Assembly: GCF_032104385.1 (NCBI RefSeq)
Contig: NZ_DAMCHJ010000003.1
Span: forward strand, 124,001-188,000
DNA from: Tissierella sp032104385
Lineage (GTDB): Bacteria; Bacillota; Clostridia; Tissierellales; Tissierellaceae
Length of the DNA stretch: 64,000 nt
Direction of reading: 5' to 3'
The notes below the pieces were generated by a model. That model was not told the DNA's origin, made no database searches, and saw only the letters and a program-made list of their open reading frames with translations. Below, piece by piece: positions 26,255-35,162 of this stretch. The position numbers and the translations under genes were made by a program. Positions within the stretch are counted from its first letter, which is position 1; every line of letters begins with the position of its first letter.

Positions 26255-27307
26255 ATGAACATAATAGAATTAGTAAATTTGGCTACATCAAGAAAGGCAT
26301 CAGATATTCATATAACAGTTGGAATTCCTCCTGTTTTAAGAATCAATGGTCATCTAGTTATTCTTGAGGAGGAAAGATTAAAACCTGAGGATACAAAGGT
26401 ATTAGTGTATGAAACATTAAATGAAAATTTGATAAAAGAACTTGAGGAAAAGGGAGAAGTGGATACTTCTTTCTCTAGTCCAGGCATAGGCAGATATAGA
26501 GTAAATGCATATAAACAAAGAGGATCTTATGGTATGGCTCTAAGAATAATTCCTCTAGAAGTACCAACAATAGATGATTTAGGACTTCCTAAAGTAGTTA
26601 AGGATTTGTCTAGACTTCCTCGAGGGCTTATTTTAGTTACAGGGCCCACTGGAAGTGGAAAATCAACTACTTTAGCTTCTATGATAAATCAAATAAATAA
26701 TGAGAGAAGATGTCATATACTTACTCTTGAAGACCCTATAGAATATCTGCATAAACATAATCAGAGTATAGTAAATCAAAGAGAAATAGGTTCAGACTCT
26801 ATGTCCTTTGCAAACAGTTTAAGAGCAGCCCTAAGACAAGATCCAGATGTTATATTAGTTGGAGAGATGAGAGATTTAGAGACAATATCAATAGCTCTTA
26901 CTGCAGCAGAAACAGGACATTTAGTCCTTTCTACACTTCATACAATAGGTGCTGCAAAAACTATAGATAGAGTTATAGATGTATTTCCTCCACATCAGCA
27001 ACAACAAGTAAGAATACAGTTTTCATCTGTAATTCAAGCTATTATTTCACAACAATTATTACCAAAGGCAGATGACTCTGGAAGGATTGCAGCATTTGAA
27101 ATCATGGTAGCAACAACGGCAATAAGAAACTTAATTAGAGAGGAAAAAATTCATCAAATAGATACTGCTATACAAACAGGGGCTAAATTTAATATGCAGA
27201 CTATGGATAATTCATTATTGGATCTTTATAAAAAGGGATTGATAACTAAAGAAATTACTTTAATGCAATCAATTAATCAAGACAATATAAAAAAATATAT
27301 TATATAG
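26255..27307 (+). CDS. pilT: Pilus retraction ATPase PilT
   Basis: A protein of 350 residues. ASDIHITVGIPPVLRINGHL opens the N-terminal domain, Walker A is GPTGSGKSTTLASM (about 130), and LRQDPDVILVGEMRD, TAAETGHLVLSTLHT and the C-terminal AIRNLIREEKIHQ are typical of PilT. The AIRNLIRE motif is the retraction hallmark. Its presence implies dynamic pili able to pull, giving twitching or DNA uptake. It is 10 bp from pilB and 10 bp from pilC. Confidence 0.96.
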   Translation: MNIIELVNLATSRKASDIHITVGIPPVLRINGHLVILEEERLKPEDTKVLVYETLNENLIKELEEKGEVDTSFSSPGIGRYRVNAYKQRGSYGMALRIIPLEVPTIDDLGLPKVVKDLSRLPRGLILVTGPTGSGKSTTLASMINQINNERRCHILTLEDPIEYLHKHNQSIVNQREIGSDSMSFANSLRAALRQDPDVILVGEMRDLETISIALTAAETGHLVLSTLHTIGAAKTIDRVIDVFPPHQQQQVRIQFSSVIQAIISQQLLPKADDSGRIAAFEIMVATTAIRNLIREEKIHQIDTAIQTGAKFNMQTMDNSLLDLYKKGLITKEITLMQSINQDNIKKYII

Positions 27308-27317
27308 GTGAAATTTT

Positions 27318-28520
27318 ATGATATATAAATATAAAGCGGTATCTCAAAATGGAGAGGTAATAGAGGGATTTTTTGAAGGAAATGAAGAATCTGATGTACT
27401 AGCAATGTTAAAAGGAAATAATTATCTTCCTGTGTCAGTAGAAAAGGATATAAGTTCTGAAAAAAAGATTGATATCTTTTCCAAGAAAATAAAGAAAAAG
27501 GATTTAGCTGTGTTTTGTAGACAATTCTATACAATGTTAGATGCTGGAATAGGAATAGTAAAATGTATAGATATATTAGAAAAACAGTCTGAAAATAAAA
27601 ATTTAAAGAAGGCATTAGGAACGTTACATGAAAATGTTCAAAAAGGTTTTACTTTATCAGAAGGTATGAAAAAGCATTCAACCGTATTTCCATCTCTTCT
27701 TATAAATATGGTTGAAGCAGGAGAAGTTAGTGGGAACTTAGATATAATAATGGAGAGAATGGCAGTACATTTTGAGAAGGAAAACAAGTTGGAGAATAAA
27801 ATTAAGTCCGCTCTAATATACCCAGTAGTATTAGCAGTAGTTTCAATTGCAGTTGTAATATTTCTATTAGTAGCTGTCATGCCAACATTTATAGGAATGT
27901 TTGAGTCTAGTGGGCAAGCATTGCCAAAACCTACACAAGTTTTACTTAATATAAGTAATTGGCTGACAGAGTTTTGGTATATATTTATACCAATGGTATT
28001 AGCTTTAATTATTGGATTTATGGTTTTCAAACAAACGGAAACAGGCACAAACTTCGTAGATATATTGAAGATTAAAACTCCAGTAATAAAGGATACAAAT
28101 GTAAAGATAATCACTGCAAGATTTGCAAGAACATTATCAACTCTGATGTCAAGTGGTATACCATTACTTCAATCTATAGAGATAGTATCTAGAGTAGTAG
28201 GAAATAAAATAGTTCATGATAGGTTAGAAATAGCATCAGAGGATGTAAGAAAAGGAATTTCTTTATCTAGGGCAATAAATGAAGTAGGAATATTTCCCCC
28301 AATGGTGGATTCCATGATAAAAATAGGTGAAGAATCGGGTTCTCTTGATGATATCTTATATAAAACAGCAGATTTTTATGACGAAGAAGTAGAAGTGGCA
28401 TTACAAAGGATGACTAGCCTAATGGAGCCTGTCATGCTGGTTATAATGGCATTAATAATAGGTTTTATAGTTATAGCTATGGCAATGCCAATGTTTGATA
28501 TGGTAAATACAATACAATGA
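27318..28520 (+). CDS. pilC: Type IV pilus inner-membrane platform protein PilC
   Basis: A protein of 400 residues. A short N-terminal domain precedes two GspF domains, each with helices. The motifs FCRQFYTMLDAGIGIVKCIDIL and TARFARTLSTLMSSGIPLLQSIEIV are the repeated family signature, with membrane helices near residues 170-195, 220-240 and 370-395. It links the ATPases to pilin assembly. The gene is followed by the riboswitch-controlled promoter region, so pilA expression can be set apart from pilB-T-C. Confidence 0.96.
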   Translation: MIYKYKAVSQNGEVIEGFFEGNEESDVLAMLKGNNYLPVSVEKDISSEKKIDIFSKKIKKKDLAVFCRQFYTMLDAGIGIVKCIDILEKQSENKNLKKALGTLHENVQKGFTLSEGMKKHSTVFPSLLINMVEAGEVSGNLDIIMERMAVHFEKENKLENKIKSALIYPVVLAVVSIAVVIFLLVAVMPTFIGMFESSGQALPKPTQVLLNISNWLTEFWYIFIPMVLALIIGFMVFKQTETGTNFVDILKIKTPVIKDTNVKIITARFARTLSTLMSSGIPLLQSIEIVSRVVGNKIVHDRLEIASEDVRKGISLSRAINEVGIFPPMVDSMIKIGEESGSLDDILYKTADFYDEEVEVALQRMTSLMEPVMLVIMALIIGFIVIAMAMPMFDMVNTIQ

Positions 28521-28608
28521 TTGAGAATTATAGGAGGTAATTTTGATATCAACTTATAGTTTTAAACATTTGCGTAGTATTTAAAATTAATGTATAATGT
28601 AAAAAATA

Positions 28609-28637
28609 TTGACATTGTGAAAGGATTATTATAGTAT
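28609..28637 (+). promoter_or_regulatory. Promoter upstream of the c-di-GMP riboswitch
   Basis: TTGACA at 28609-28614 and a -10 near 28630-28637 (TATAGT with 15 bp or TAGTAT with 17 bp). Transcription from here would begin just before the aptamer. Confidence 0.6.
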
Positions 28638-28665
28638 AAAATAAATTAAATTATCGAAATATGAA

Positions 28666-28756
28666 TATTTCCTCGGCAAAGCTAGGGAAACCTAGTGACG
28701 CAAAGCTTGAGTCTAAAGTTATCTAAAAGGTAATTATGATCGTTCAGCTGCATAAA
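28666..28756 (+). promoter_or_regulatory. Cyclic di-GMP class I riboswitch aptamer (GEMM-I)
   Basis: The conserved core reads GGCAAAGC, then a CTAGG-GAAA-CCTAG stem with a GAAA tetraloop. TGACGCAAAGC follows, then a second arm opening GAGTCTAAAG and closing ATGATCGTTC, with AGTTATC/GGTAATT pairing between. These are the GEMM-I landmarks: tetraloop, receptor side, and GACGCAAAGC. It sits between a promoter and an intrinsic terminator, 230 nt ahead of the major pilin gene. Its last bases (GCTGCATAAATA) overlap the terminator's 5' arm. Exact ends are approximate. Confidence 0.92.
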
Positions 28757-28783
28757 TAGTTTTATTATTTATGCAGTTTTTTT
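28748..28783 (+). terminator. Riboswitch expression-platform terminator
   Basis: An 11-bp perfect stem (CTGCATAAATA/TATTTATGCAG) with a 7-nt loop followed by seven T. The 5' arm overlaps the end of the aptamer, so aptamer and terminator should exclude each other, giving an ON switch. That direction is inferred. Confidence 0.92.
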
Positions 28784-28830
28784 GTACAATAAAAGATTTA
28801 TGCATTAGATTTAAAGGTATAAATAAAGTA

Positions 28831-28882
28831 ATTTTGAATTGAAAATTTTAAATTCTTTAATTTAAAACTTACAATTCAAAAT
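28831..28882 (+). repeat. Long AT-rich inverted repeat in the pilA leader
   Basis: ATTTTGAATTG (28831-28841) and CAATTCAAAAT (28872-28882) are perfectly complementary. Inside them TTTTAAATT pairs with AATTTAAAA. A second hairpin, ATGGAC-TCC-GTCCAT, follows at 28892-28906. Similar AAATTTTCAATT-like strings occur at about 15160, so this may be a small dispersed element. Confidence 0.65.
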
Positions 28883-28988
28883 TTGTAATTCATGGACTCC
28901 GTCCATATAAAGGTGGTGATTTTAGGAAATAGGTAATTAAAAACATTTAATTATATTAATAAAAAGTTAAAATAAGGGGGAATTTTTA

Positions 28989-29381
28989 ATGTTAAAGTGG
29001 ATTAACAAGAAAAAAAACAAAAAAGGCTTTACTTTAGTAGAATTAGTTGTGGTTATTGCTATATTGGGGATTTTGGCGGCAATTGCAGTGCCTAAGTTAG
29101 GAGCATCAAGAAAGAATGCTGCCATTACAGCACATAATGCTAATGTAAGAACACTTATGAGTGCTGCAAATATGTATATAGCTGATAAAGGGGTACCGAC
29201 AGCTAACACAAAGTGGACAAAAACAGCAGGAAACGATGGAACCGAAACGGACTGGAAGCCATACCTTCAAGAATGGCCAAAAGTACCTACAGGAACAGGA
29301 GAAGATTTAGATAATGACTATGAAGTTACATTTGATGGAGTTGGAGGAGTCGTTGTCAGTCCAGAAGCAATAGAAAAGTAG
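28989..29381 (+). CDS. pilA: Major type IV pilin
   Basis: A protein of 130 residues. The short basic leader ends in KKNKKG and is cut before FTLVELVVVIAILGILAAIAVPKL: Glu at +5, then the hydrophobic alpha-1 helix. The C-terminal part is a small globular head without the Cys pair of proteobacterial pilins. SD ataagggg precedes ATG 28989. It is the first gene after the c-di-GMP riboswitch, with a 200-nt structured leader. A small hairpin (GGTAG-caa-CTACC, 29397-29409) follows and may trim or attenuate the message before pilD. Confidence 0.95.
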   Translation: MLKWINKKKNKKGFTLVELVVVIAILGILAAIAVPKLGASRKNAAITAHNANVRTLMSAANMYIADKGVPTANTKWTKTAGNDGTETDWKPYLQEWPKVPTGTGEDLDNDYEVTFDGVGGVVVSPEAIEK

Positions 29382-29458
29382 TCAAAAATGTCTTAAGGTA
29401 GCAACTACCACCAAAATCTTATCAAAATACAATTACAAATCAACAAAGGAGCAACAAT

Positions 29459-30217
29459 ATGATTATACTAATTTCTCTATATGGGCTACTAATAGGTTCA
29501 TTTTTAAATGTATGTATATATAGGATGCCAAGAGAGGAAAGTATAATATTTCCTTCCTCTCATTGTCCCAACTGTAGTACAAATCTTAAATGGCATGATT
29601 TAGTACCAGTATTTAGTTTTGTAGTCCAAAGGGGGAAATGTAGATATTGTGGGGAGAAAATCTCCCCTCAGTATCCAATTATTGAACTATTGAACTCTAT
29701 TATTTATTTAATTATTTATATAAAATTTGGATTTGCATTAGAATTTTTCTTTTATGCAATTATATTTTCATTACTTATAGTTATTACTGTAATAGATTTA
29801 CAACATATGATTATTCCAGATATATTAGTTGTTTTAATTTTAGGTATTACAATTATCTATAAAATACTTTCATACATATTATATAGTAAATCACCAGAAT
29901 TACTATATAGTATTGGAGGACTAGTTTTAAGCGGAACATTATTTATTCTTATTATTATAGTATCTAAAGGTGGGATGGGTGGAGGAGATGTAGCTTTAAT
30001 TGGAGCATTAGGATTTATTTTAGGTATCAAAAAAATATTTCTTACTATATTTCTATCTTTCCTACTAGGTGCAATTATTTCCGTCTTTTTATTAATTATG
30101 AAAATTAAGGGAAGAAAGGATCCTATACCTTTTGGACCGTTCATTATATTAGGATTTTTTATAGTAGTATTTTGGGGAGAAAAGTTGATTAGTTGGTATG
30201 TGAGTTTGTTGTTTTAG
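29459..30217 (+). CDS. pilD: Prepilin peptidase PilD
   Basis: An aspartic membrane protease of 252 residues that cleaves and N-methylates prepilins. The N-terminal part has SFLNVCIYRMPREESIIFPSSHCPNC and the second Cys pair CRYCGEKISPQYPIIELLN. Catalytic Asp residues are in VIDLQHMIIPDI and GMGGGDVALIGALG. Eight or so membrane helices follow the usual pattern. It serves the nine or so prepilin-like proteins of this locus. Confidence 0.96.
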   Translation: MIILISLYGLLIGSFLNVCIYRMPREESIIFPSSHCPNCSTNLKWHDLVPVFSFVVQRGKCRYCGEKISPQYPIIELLNSIIYLIIYIKFGFALEFFFYAIIFSLLIVITVIDLQHMIIPDILVVLILGITIIYKILSYILYSKSPELLYSIGGLVLSGTLFILIIIVSKGGMGGGDVALIGALGFILGIKKIFLTIFLSFLLGAIISVFLLIMKIKGRKDPIPFGPFIILGFFIVVFWGEKLISWYVSLLF

Positions 30218-30228
30218 GAGAGTTTGAG

Positions 30229-31713
30229 ATGAGACAAAGAAAAGGACTTACTCTTATAGAAGTTATACTTTCAATTATGCTTTTAGGTATAATTGCCATT
30301 TCCATTTTACCTATATTTATTCATGCTATTAAGTTTTCTAAGTGGAATATTATTAGACAAAATGCAATGAGCATGGCTTATGCACAAGTGGAATGGTTAA
30401 AGACACTTGATTATAGTACTGAGTTAGAATTAAAAGGAAAATATTTTCCAGTTGGAAAAGATGGTATAAGTTTAGAAGGTGTTGTAAAAGAAGAATTATT
30501 TATGAATGATGAAAGTAGTAACCCTAAGATTATAGATGGAGTAGAATATAGATTTTTGACTAATATTTATTGGGAATCAGGGATTTCATCTACAGGAGAA
30601 ACTGTGGCTAATGCATTAAGAAAAATCGATGTTACTGTTAAGGCAAAGGAGCCTTTTTCAGGTAAAGAAAAGGAATATTCTATCATAGGGACTCTTATAG
30701 CTTTTGAGGGGGAAAGAAGTCCTGATAATACTACTCCTCTTAAGGTGAAGGCGTTTACTGGACATGATTTTACGCAGCTGACAAAAAATGTGAAGATAGA
30801 GATTTATAACGAAAGTAAAACAACTCTAAAGGATTGGGGAAGGACAGATGAAAAAGGAGAAGCTATATTTGTGAAGTTACTTGATGGAAAATATCAAGTT
30901 AGTGCAAAAGAGTGGGAAAAGGGAGAAATGATGGGCAGACCTAGTAATATCAAAGGAAGCTATCCCAATGAAGAATGGATATCCTACGATTTAATACAGA
31001 TAAATAAATCAGAGGAACCATATATAGAACACAGTATATTTGTAGATTATCCTGCTTATATAAAATTACATGGGGTTTCAGAATCCATGTTACTAGGTAG
31101 TGAATTGAGGTTAGAGCCAATATATAATGCACCTGAGGGTAAGGTATTGAATCTAGATCTTAAAACTAATTTAAACAATTTAGACAATCTAAAGATTTGG
31201 AGAGCATGGCAATATAGACATTCTTTAACATATAATGATGTAGAGTATAAATTAATAGATAAAAACACTAGAAAAGTATGGGATGGGGTTTTTTCATATT
31301 ATAATAATAATTTTACTATTAAGGATTTAACCTTAGGATATGTTTTAGAAAGCAAGTATAATTCTCAAAATATTTATAAATTTGAAGGTAATAATATGAT
31401 AATTCTTGATATTGTATTTCCTGAGTCAATTAGTTCAGAAAAAATCGAAAGTAAAATAGGAGAACCTGCAAAATTTAAATTTTCTTTATATGATGAAGAT
31501 GTTAAAATACCTTTTAATCTTCAGATGATACAAAGAGATAAGAACAGCAATACAAATAAATATAAAATTTATTTAAATGCTAATTATATTGCTATGAATG
31601 AAAAAGATATTATATTTATGTTGGATGAATCAATTTTAGATGATAATGGCATAGGAATAATAGGTGACATGAATTTTATGACCTTAAAATATTCTAAAAA
31701 TAACAATCAGTAA
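30229..31713 (+). CDS. Large minor prepilin with beta-sandwich region
   Basis: A protein of 494 residues. ATG 30229 follows SD ggagag; an earlier in-frame ATG at 30193 lies inside pilD. The leader MRQRKG is followed by LTLIEVILSIMLLGIIAISILP, with Glu +5. A pilin-like region of about 150 residues precedes a carboxypeptidase-regulatory/Ig-like module (VKIEIYNESKTTLKDWGRTDEKGEAIF, LLDGKYQVSA) and more beta-rich sequence. This is far longer than usual minor pilins of 150-200 residues, which suggests an adhesive or tip role (inference). Confidence 0.85.
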   Translation: MRQRKGLTLIEVILSIMLLGIIAISILPIFIHAIKFSKWNIIRQNAMSMAYAQVEWLKTLDYSTELELKGKYFPVGKDGISLEGVVKEELFMNDESSNPKIIDGVEYRFLTNIYWESGISSTGETVANALRKIDVTVKAKEPFSGKEKEYSIIGTLIAFEGERSPDNTTPLKVKAFTGHDFTQLTKNVKIEIYNESKTTLKDWGRTDEKGEAIFVKLLDGKYQVSAKEWEKGEMMGRPSNIKGSYPNEEWISYDLIQINKSEEPYIEHSIFVDYPAYIKLHGVSESMLLGSELRLEPIYNAPEGKVLNLDLKTNLNNLDNLKIWRAWQYRHSLTYNDVEYKLIDKNTRKVWDGVFSYYNNNFTIKDLTLGYVLESKYNSQNIYKFEGNNMIILDIVFPESISSEKIESKIGEPAKFKFSLYDEDVKIPFNLQMIQRDKNSNTNKYKIYLNANYIAMNEKDIIFMLDESILDDNGIGIIGDMNFMTLKYSKNNNQ

Positions 31714-31724
31714 GGAGTTTTATT

Positions 31725-32354
31725 ATGCTTACAGAAATTTATAATAATAAAAAATATAATAAAGGTTTTACTTTAATAGAACTTATTATAGTTGTGCCAC
31801 TTATATCTATTATTTTTCTTATTACATATAATATAATTTTTGTAAGTAATAAGAGTTTTTTCTCTACTAAAGATAAATTTTCCACATATGAAGATATAAG
31901 GAAATTTGAAATTAATATTCAAAAAGAGGCTAATCAAGCTAGAAAAGCTACTAAAAATCAAGATGTAATGGAAAAAATAAGTGGAAAAGAGCTTCATATA
32001 TATACTGATGTTAATGGAGATAATATACCAGAAATTGTCAGATATAGGATTGTAAACAAAGAATTAATAAGAGATGTGAAATACCCAATATTGAAGGCAA
32101 ATTCTAATGAATTTCCCTATGTTTATAACAGTAGTTGGTCTGATGAAAAAATAGTTCTAAAAAATGTAAAAGATATAGACTTTATAGAAGATATAGAAAA
32201 CATAAGAAAACAAGATAACAATATAATTACTAAAGACATTAAGGATTATAGGAAAAAAGCTACTTTAAAATTTAGTATAAATGATGATTCTAAAACAGGG
32301 AAAATTGATTTAACCATAGTGTTGGTAACAAAGAGTAGGGCTGAAGCATACTAG
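31725..32354 (+). CDS. Minor prepilin (PulG/PilW-like)
   Basis: A protein of 209 residues starting at ATG 31725 after SD aaggag. The leader MLTEIYNNKKYNKG is cut before FTLIELIIVVPLISIIFLITYNII, with Glu at +5. The head is charged and includes KELHIYTDVNGDNIPEIVRYRI, a pattern seen in PilW/ComGF-like minor pilins. It lies 11 bp from the large minor pilin and 13 bp from the next gene, in one operon. Confidence 0.85.
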   Translation: MLTEIYNNKKYNKGFTLIELIIVVPLISIIFLITYNIIFVSNKSFFSTKDKFSTYEDIRKFEINIQKEANQARKATKNQDVMEKISGKELHIYTDVNGDNIPEIVRYRIVNKELIRDVKYPILKANSNEFPYVYNSSWSDEKIVLKNVKDIDFIEDIENIRKQDNNIITKDIKDYRKKATLKFSINDDSKTGKIDLTIVLVTKSRAEAY

Positions 32355-32367
32355 AGGAGGTACTAAA

Positions 32368-34080
32368 GTGAAAAAGATATTAAATAATAAAGGTGTTACT
32401 CTACCTATAGTATTAATAGCCTTTGTAATCACTACAATCCTAAGTTTTGCATTAATATTTATGATAAATACTCAAATTAAAATAAATTCTGTAGATAAAC
32501 AAATGAAATCATCCTTTGAATATGCTGAAGCTGGATATAATAAATATCTTTGGCATTTAAATGATAATGTTGAATTTTACTCAACTCAAGAGAGTAAAAA
32601 TATGATGAATAAAGATATCTCATTTCAGGATGGATTTTATAGATTAGAGGTTAAGAAACCAGAAGATAAAGATAGATTTGTAACGATTAAATCAACAGGA
32701 TGGACAAAAGACAATCCTCATATTAAAAGAACAATAGTTGCTAGGGTTAGAAAAAAGCAATTTGTACATCATGTTTATGTAAGCGATGATGATGGTACGG
32801 CATGGTGGACATCTGGAGATGAAAGTATTGGTCCACTTCATACTAATAAAGATATTAGAATACAAAAAAAACCAATATTTTATGATACGGTAAGCTATGC
32901 TGGAAAGTTGATAAAAGGAACTGATTCAGGGCAAAATTCAACATATAATCCTGATTTTAAAGTAAAGAGTCCTTCTCAGCCGGAAAAAACAAATACTTTA
33001 GACTTTCCAGACCATAATAAAGATTTGAGACTATGGGCTGAAAAAGATAATATGGTTTTTAAAGGAAGAACTTGTATATATTTAGAGGGGAATAATATTA
33101 AAATTAGAAATGGAAATGATCCTATAGACAAAATTAAAACAATTTCAGTATCATCAATAAAAAATAAAGTAATTTATGTTGAAAAAGTTGAAGGTGGGGG
33201 TACTGGGAAATTTGATGTTAAAGCAGGAAATATTTTTATATCTGGGGAATTACAAGGGAAATTAACAATAGCAGCAGAAAATAACATTTATATTACTTAT
33301 GATGATCCCACAAATTGGTACGATTACGATGAATCTAGATTAGGAGATAAAGCCTATAAACCACCAAGACCTCCCAATGAACATAAATGGAGCAATGGTA
33401 ATAAGTATAGTTATCCTGAAAAAGGCGGTATTAAATATATTAGCACTAATTTCTCTCTTTCAAATGATAAAATGACTAGAATGGCAAATGGAGATGATAT
33501 GCTGGGACTAATTGCTAATAATGAAATATTGATATTACATTATGGTTGGCCAAAAAGAGCATTGGAATTAGATTTAAGTGATAATTATTGGAATTTTGAA
33601 TGGAATTGGGGAGACTATGGAAAATATGAAAGAAAATATTTATCACGAGGATGGTATTATAATATTCGAATAGATGGGAGATATTACAATGAAATATATT
33701 TATATAGCGGATATTATAATGTTTGGGTGTCAGATGAAAAATGGGGACAAGTTAGTGCAATCTATGACTTAGCACCAAAAGATGTAACAATACATGCTGC
33801 TATTTTTTCTGTTAATAATGGATTTGGTTTTGAAGATTACAATAATGGAAAGCCTAGAGGAAAAATAACATTATGGGGAAATATTACTCAAAGAAAAAGG
33901 TTGCCTGTAGGAACATTTAATATAAACACTGGTAATTCAGTAACTGGGTATAAAAAGGAATATGCTCATGATCCTCGTATGTTTTATGATTATCCTCCTC
34001 ATATATTAGAACCGACTAATGTAGGTTGGGAGATTCATGAGTGGAAAGAGAGCAAAGATTATGTAATAGAGAAACCATAG
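32368..34080 (+). CDS. PilX-like prepilin with DUF4900-type C-terminal domain
   Basis: A protein of 570 residues starting at GTG 32368 after SD agaggagg. The leader MKKILNNKG is followed by VTLPIVLIAFVITTILSFALIFMI. The helix is pilin-like but there is no Glu at +5, as in PilX/PilK/GspK-type proteins. EYAEAGYNKYLWHL is the typical segment after the helix. The long C-terminal domain has LQGKLTIAAENNIYITYDD and MLGLIANNEILILH, like DUF4900 proteins. Aromatic-rich sequence (WNFEWNWGDYGKY) suggests a surface-binding face. Tip location is inferred. Confidence 0.8.
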   Translation: MKKILNNKGVTLPIVLIAFVITTILSFALIFMINTQIKINSVDKQMKSSFEYAEAGYNKYLWHLNDNVEFYSTQESKNMMNKDISFQDGFYRLEVKKPEDKDRFVTIKSTGWTKDNPHIKRTIVARVRKKQFVHHVYVSDDDGTAWWTSGDESIGPLHTNKDIRIQKKPIFYDTVSYAGKLIKGTDSGQNSTYNPDFKVKSPSQPEKTNTLDFPDHNKDLRLWAEKDNMVFKGRTCIYLEGNNIKIRNGNDPIDKIKTISVSSIKNKVIYVEKVEGGGTGKFDVKAGNIFISGELQGKLTIAAENNIYITYDDPTNWYDYDESRLGDKAYKPPRPPNEHKWSNGNKYSYPEKGGIKYISTNFSLSNDKMTRMANGDDMLGLIANNEILILHYGWPKRALELDLSDNYWNFEWNWGDYGKYERKYLSRGWYYNIRIDGRYYNEIYLYSGYYNVWVSDEKWGQVSAIYDLAPKDVTIHAAIFSVNNGFGFEDYNNGKPRGKITLWGNITQRKRLPVGTFNINTGNSVTGYKKEYAHDPRMFYDYPPHILEPTNVGWEIHEWKESKDYVIEKP

Positions 34081-34095
34081 AAGGAGGTAATGACG

Positions 34096-35160
34096 TTGAA
34101 ATTACCATCAATCTCAAGAAAAGTTTTATCCATTGATTTCGGTTCAAAAGAAATCAAAGTAATAGAAGGCAAGTATTCAAAAAATAATATTCGTATATTT
34201 AAAGGGTTTACAATATCAGTAGAACCTCATTTCTATAAAGATGGAGAAATTTTAAATAAAGATATATTAGTTACTTTATTAAAGGATAAATTAAAAGAGA
34301 ATAAGATTTCTACTGACTTAGCTTATGGAATTGTAAATAGCTCTAATATCATAACTAGAGAAATCACTATACCAAAGGTTCCCAGTGAGGAAATAGCTTC
34401 TATTATTGGATATCAATTAGATGAATTTTTTCCAGTAGATACAGAAGACTATATAGTTAATCATTTAACTATAGGAAGTAAAATGGAAGATGAAGTAGAA
34501 AAGTTAAATATTCTTTTAATAGGCTTACCAAAAGACATGGTTATAAATCATCTAGAGTTAATGAAGGAGTCAGGACTTAAGCCTCAAGTTTTAGATTATC
34601 AGAGTAATGCAATTGCAAAATTATTAGGTTTTAATGATAAAGTAAATGATTTCTATAATACTAAAGATTTGGTGATAGCATCTATAGATATAGGCTATAA
34701 TAGTTCTAAACTTACAATAATAAAAAATGGTAATATGGAAGTATCTAGGATTTTAGATATTGGAGCAGAAACACTATATGAGAATTTAGAAGAACTTTTT
34801 GATTATTCTCCAGAGGATATTGAAGAAAAGATAAAAGAAATTGAAGATATATCCATATATAAAGAAGAATATACGGAATACTATAGATTGTTAAATGTTG
34901 TAAGAAATACTTTAATTAATCTAATGGAAAAAATCGAAATGATCTTTAGATATTATATGACGAGAGATTCTGGAAATATAATTAATTATATTTTATTAGA
35001 AGGTGGTCTTTCTAATATTAATGGATTGGACAATCTATTTTCAAATTATTTCAATATACCTTCTATTAAACTATTATCATTAGACAAAATAAAATGGAAT
35101 GAAGAACTAAGTAAATTTTCCAATGCAATAGGTGGATTAATTCGCTTTGATAGGGTGTAA
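34096..35160 (+). CDS. pilM: Pilus assembly protein PilM (actin-like)
   Basis: A protein of 354 residues. TTG 34096 is preferred: ATG 34090 lies only 2 bp from the SD (ggaggt). Actin-fold phosphate loops are visible in SIDFGSKEIKVIEG and SIDIGYNSSKLTII, with GGLSNINGLDNLF near the end. PilM sits under the membrane and binds the N-terminus of PilN, joining the ATPase side to the PilN-PilO complex. The three genes lie in order with a 2-bp gap and an overlap. Confidence 0.92.
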   Translation: MKLPSISRKVLSIDFGSKEIKVIEGKYSKNNIRIFKGFTISVEPHFYKDGEILNKDILVTLLKDKLKENKISTDLAYGIVNSSNIITREITIPKVPSEEIASIIGYQLDEFFPVDTEDYIVNHLTIGSKMEDEVEKLNILLIGLPKDMVINHLELMKESGLKPQVLDYQSNAIAKLLGFNDKVNDFYNTKDLVIASIDIGYNSSKLTIIKNGNMEVSRILDIGAETLYENLEELFDYSPEDIEEKIKEIEDISIYKEEYTEYYRLLNVVRNTLINLMEKIEMIFRYYMTRDSGNIINYILLEGGLSNINGLDNLFSNYFNIPSIKLLSLDKIKWNEELSKFSNAIGGLIRFDRV

Positions 35161-35162
35161 AT

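Noticed and set aside
27638..28114. Minus-strand open frame (158 codons) inside pilC
   Set aside because: Antisense to a well-supported gene and no family features.
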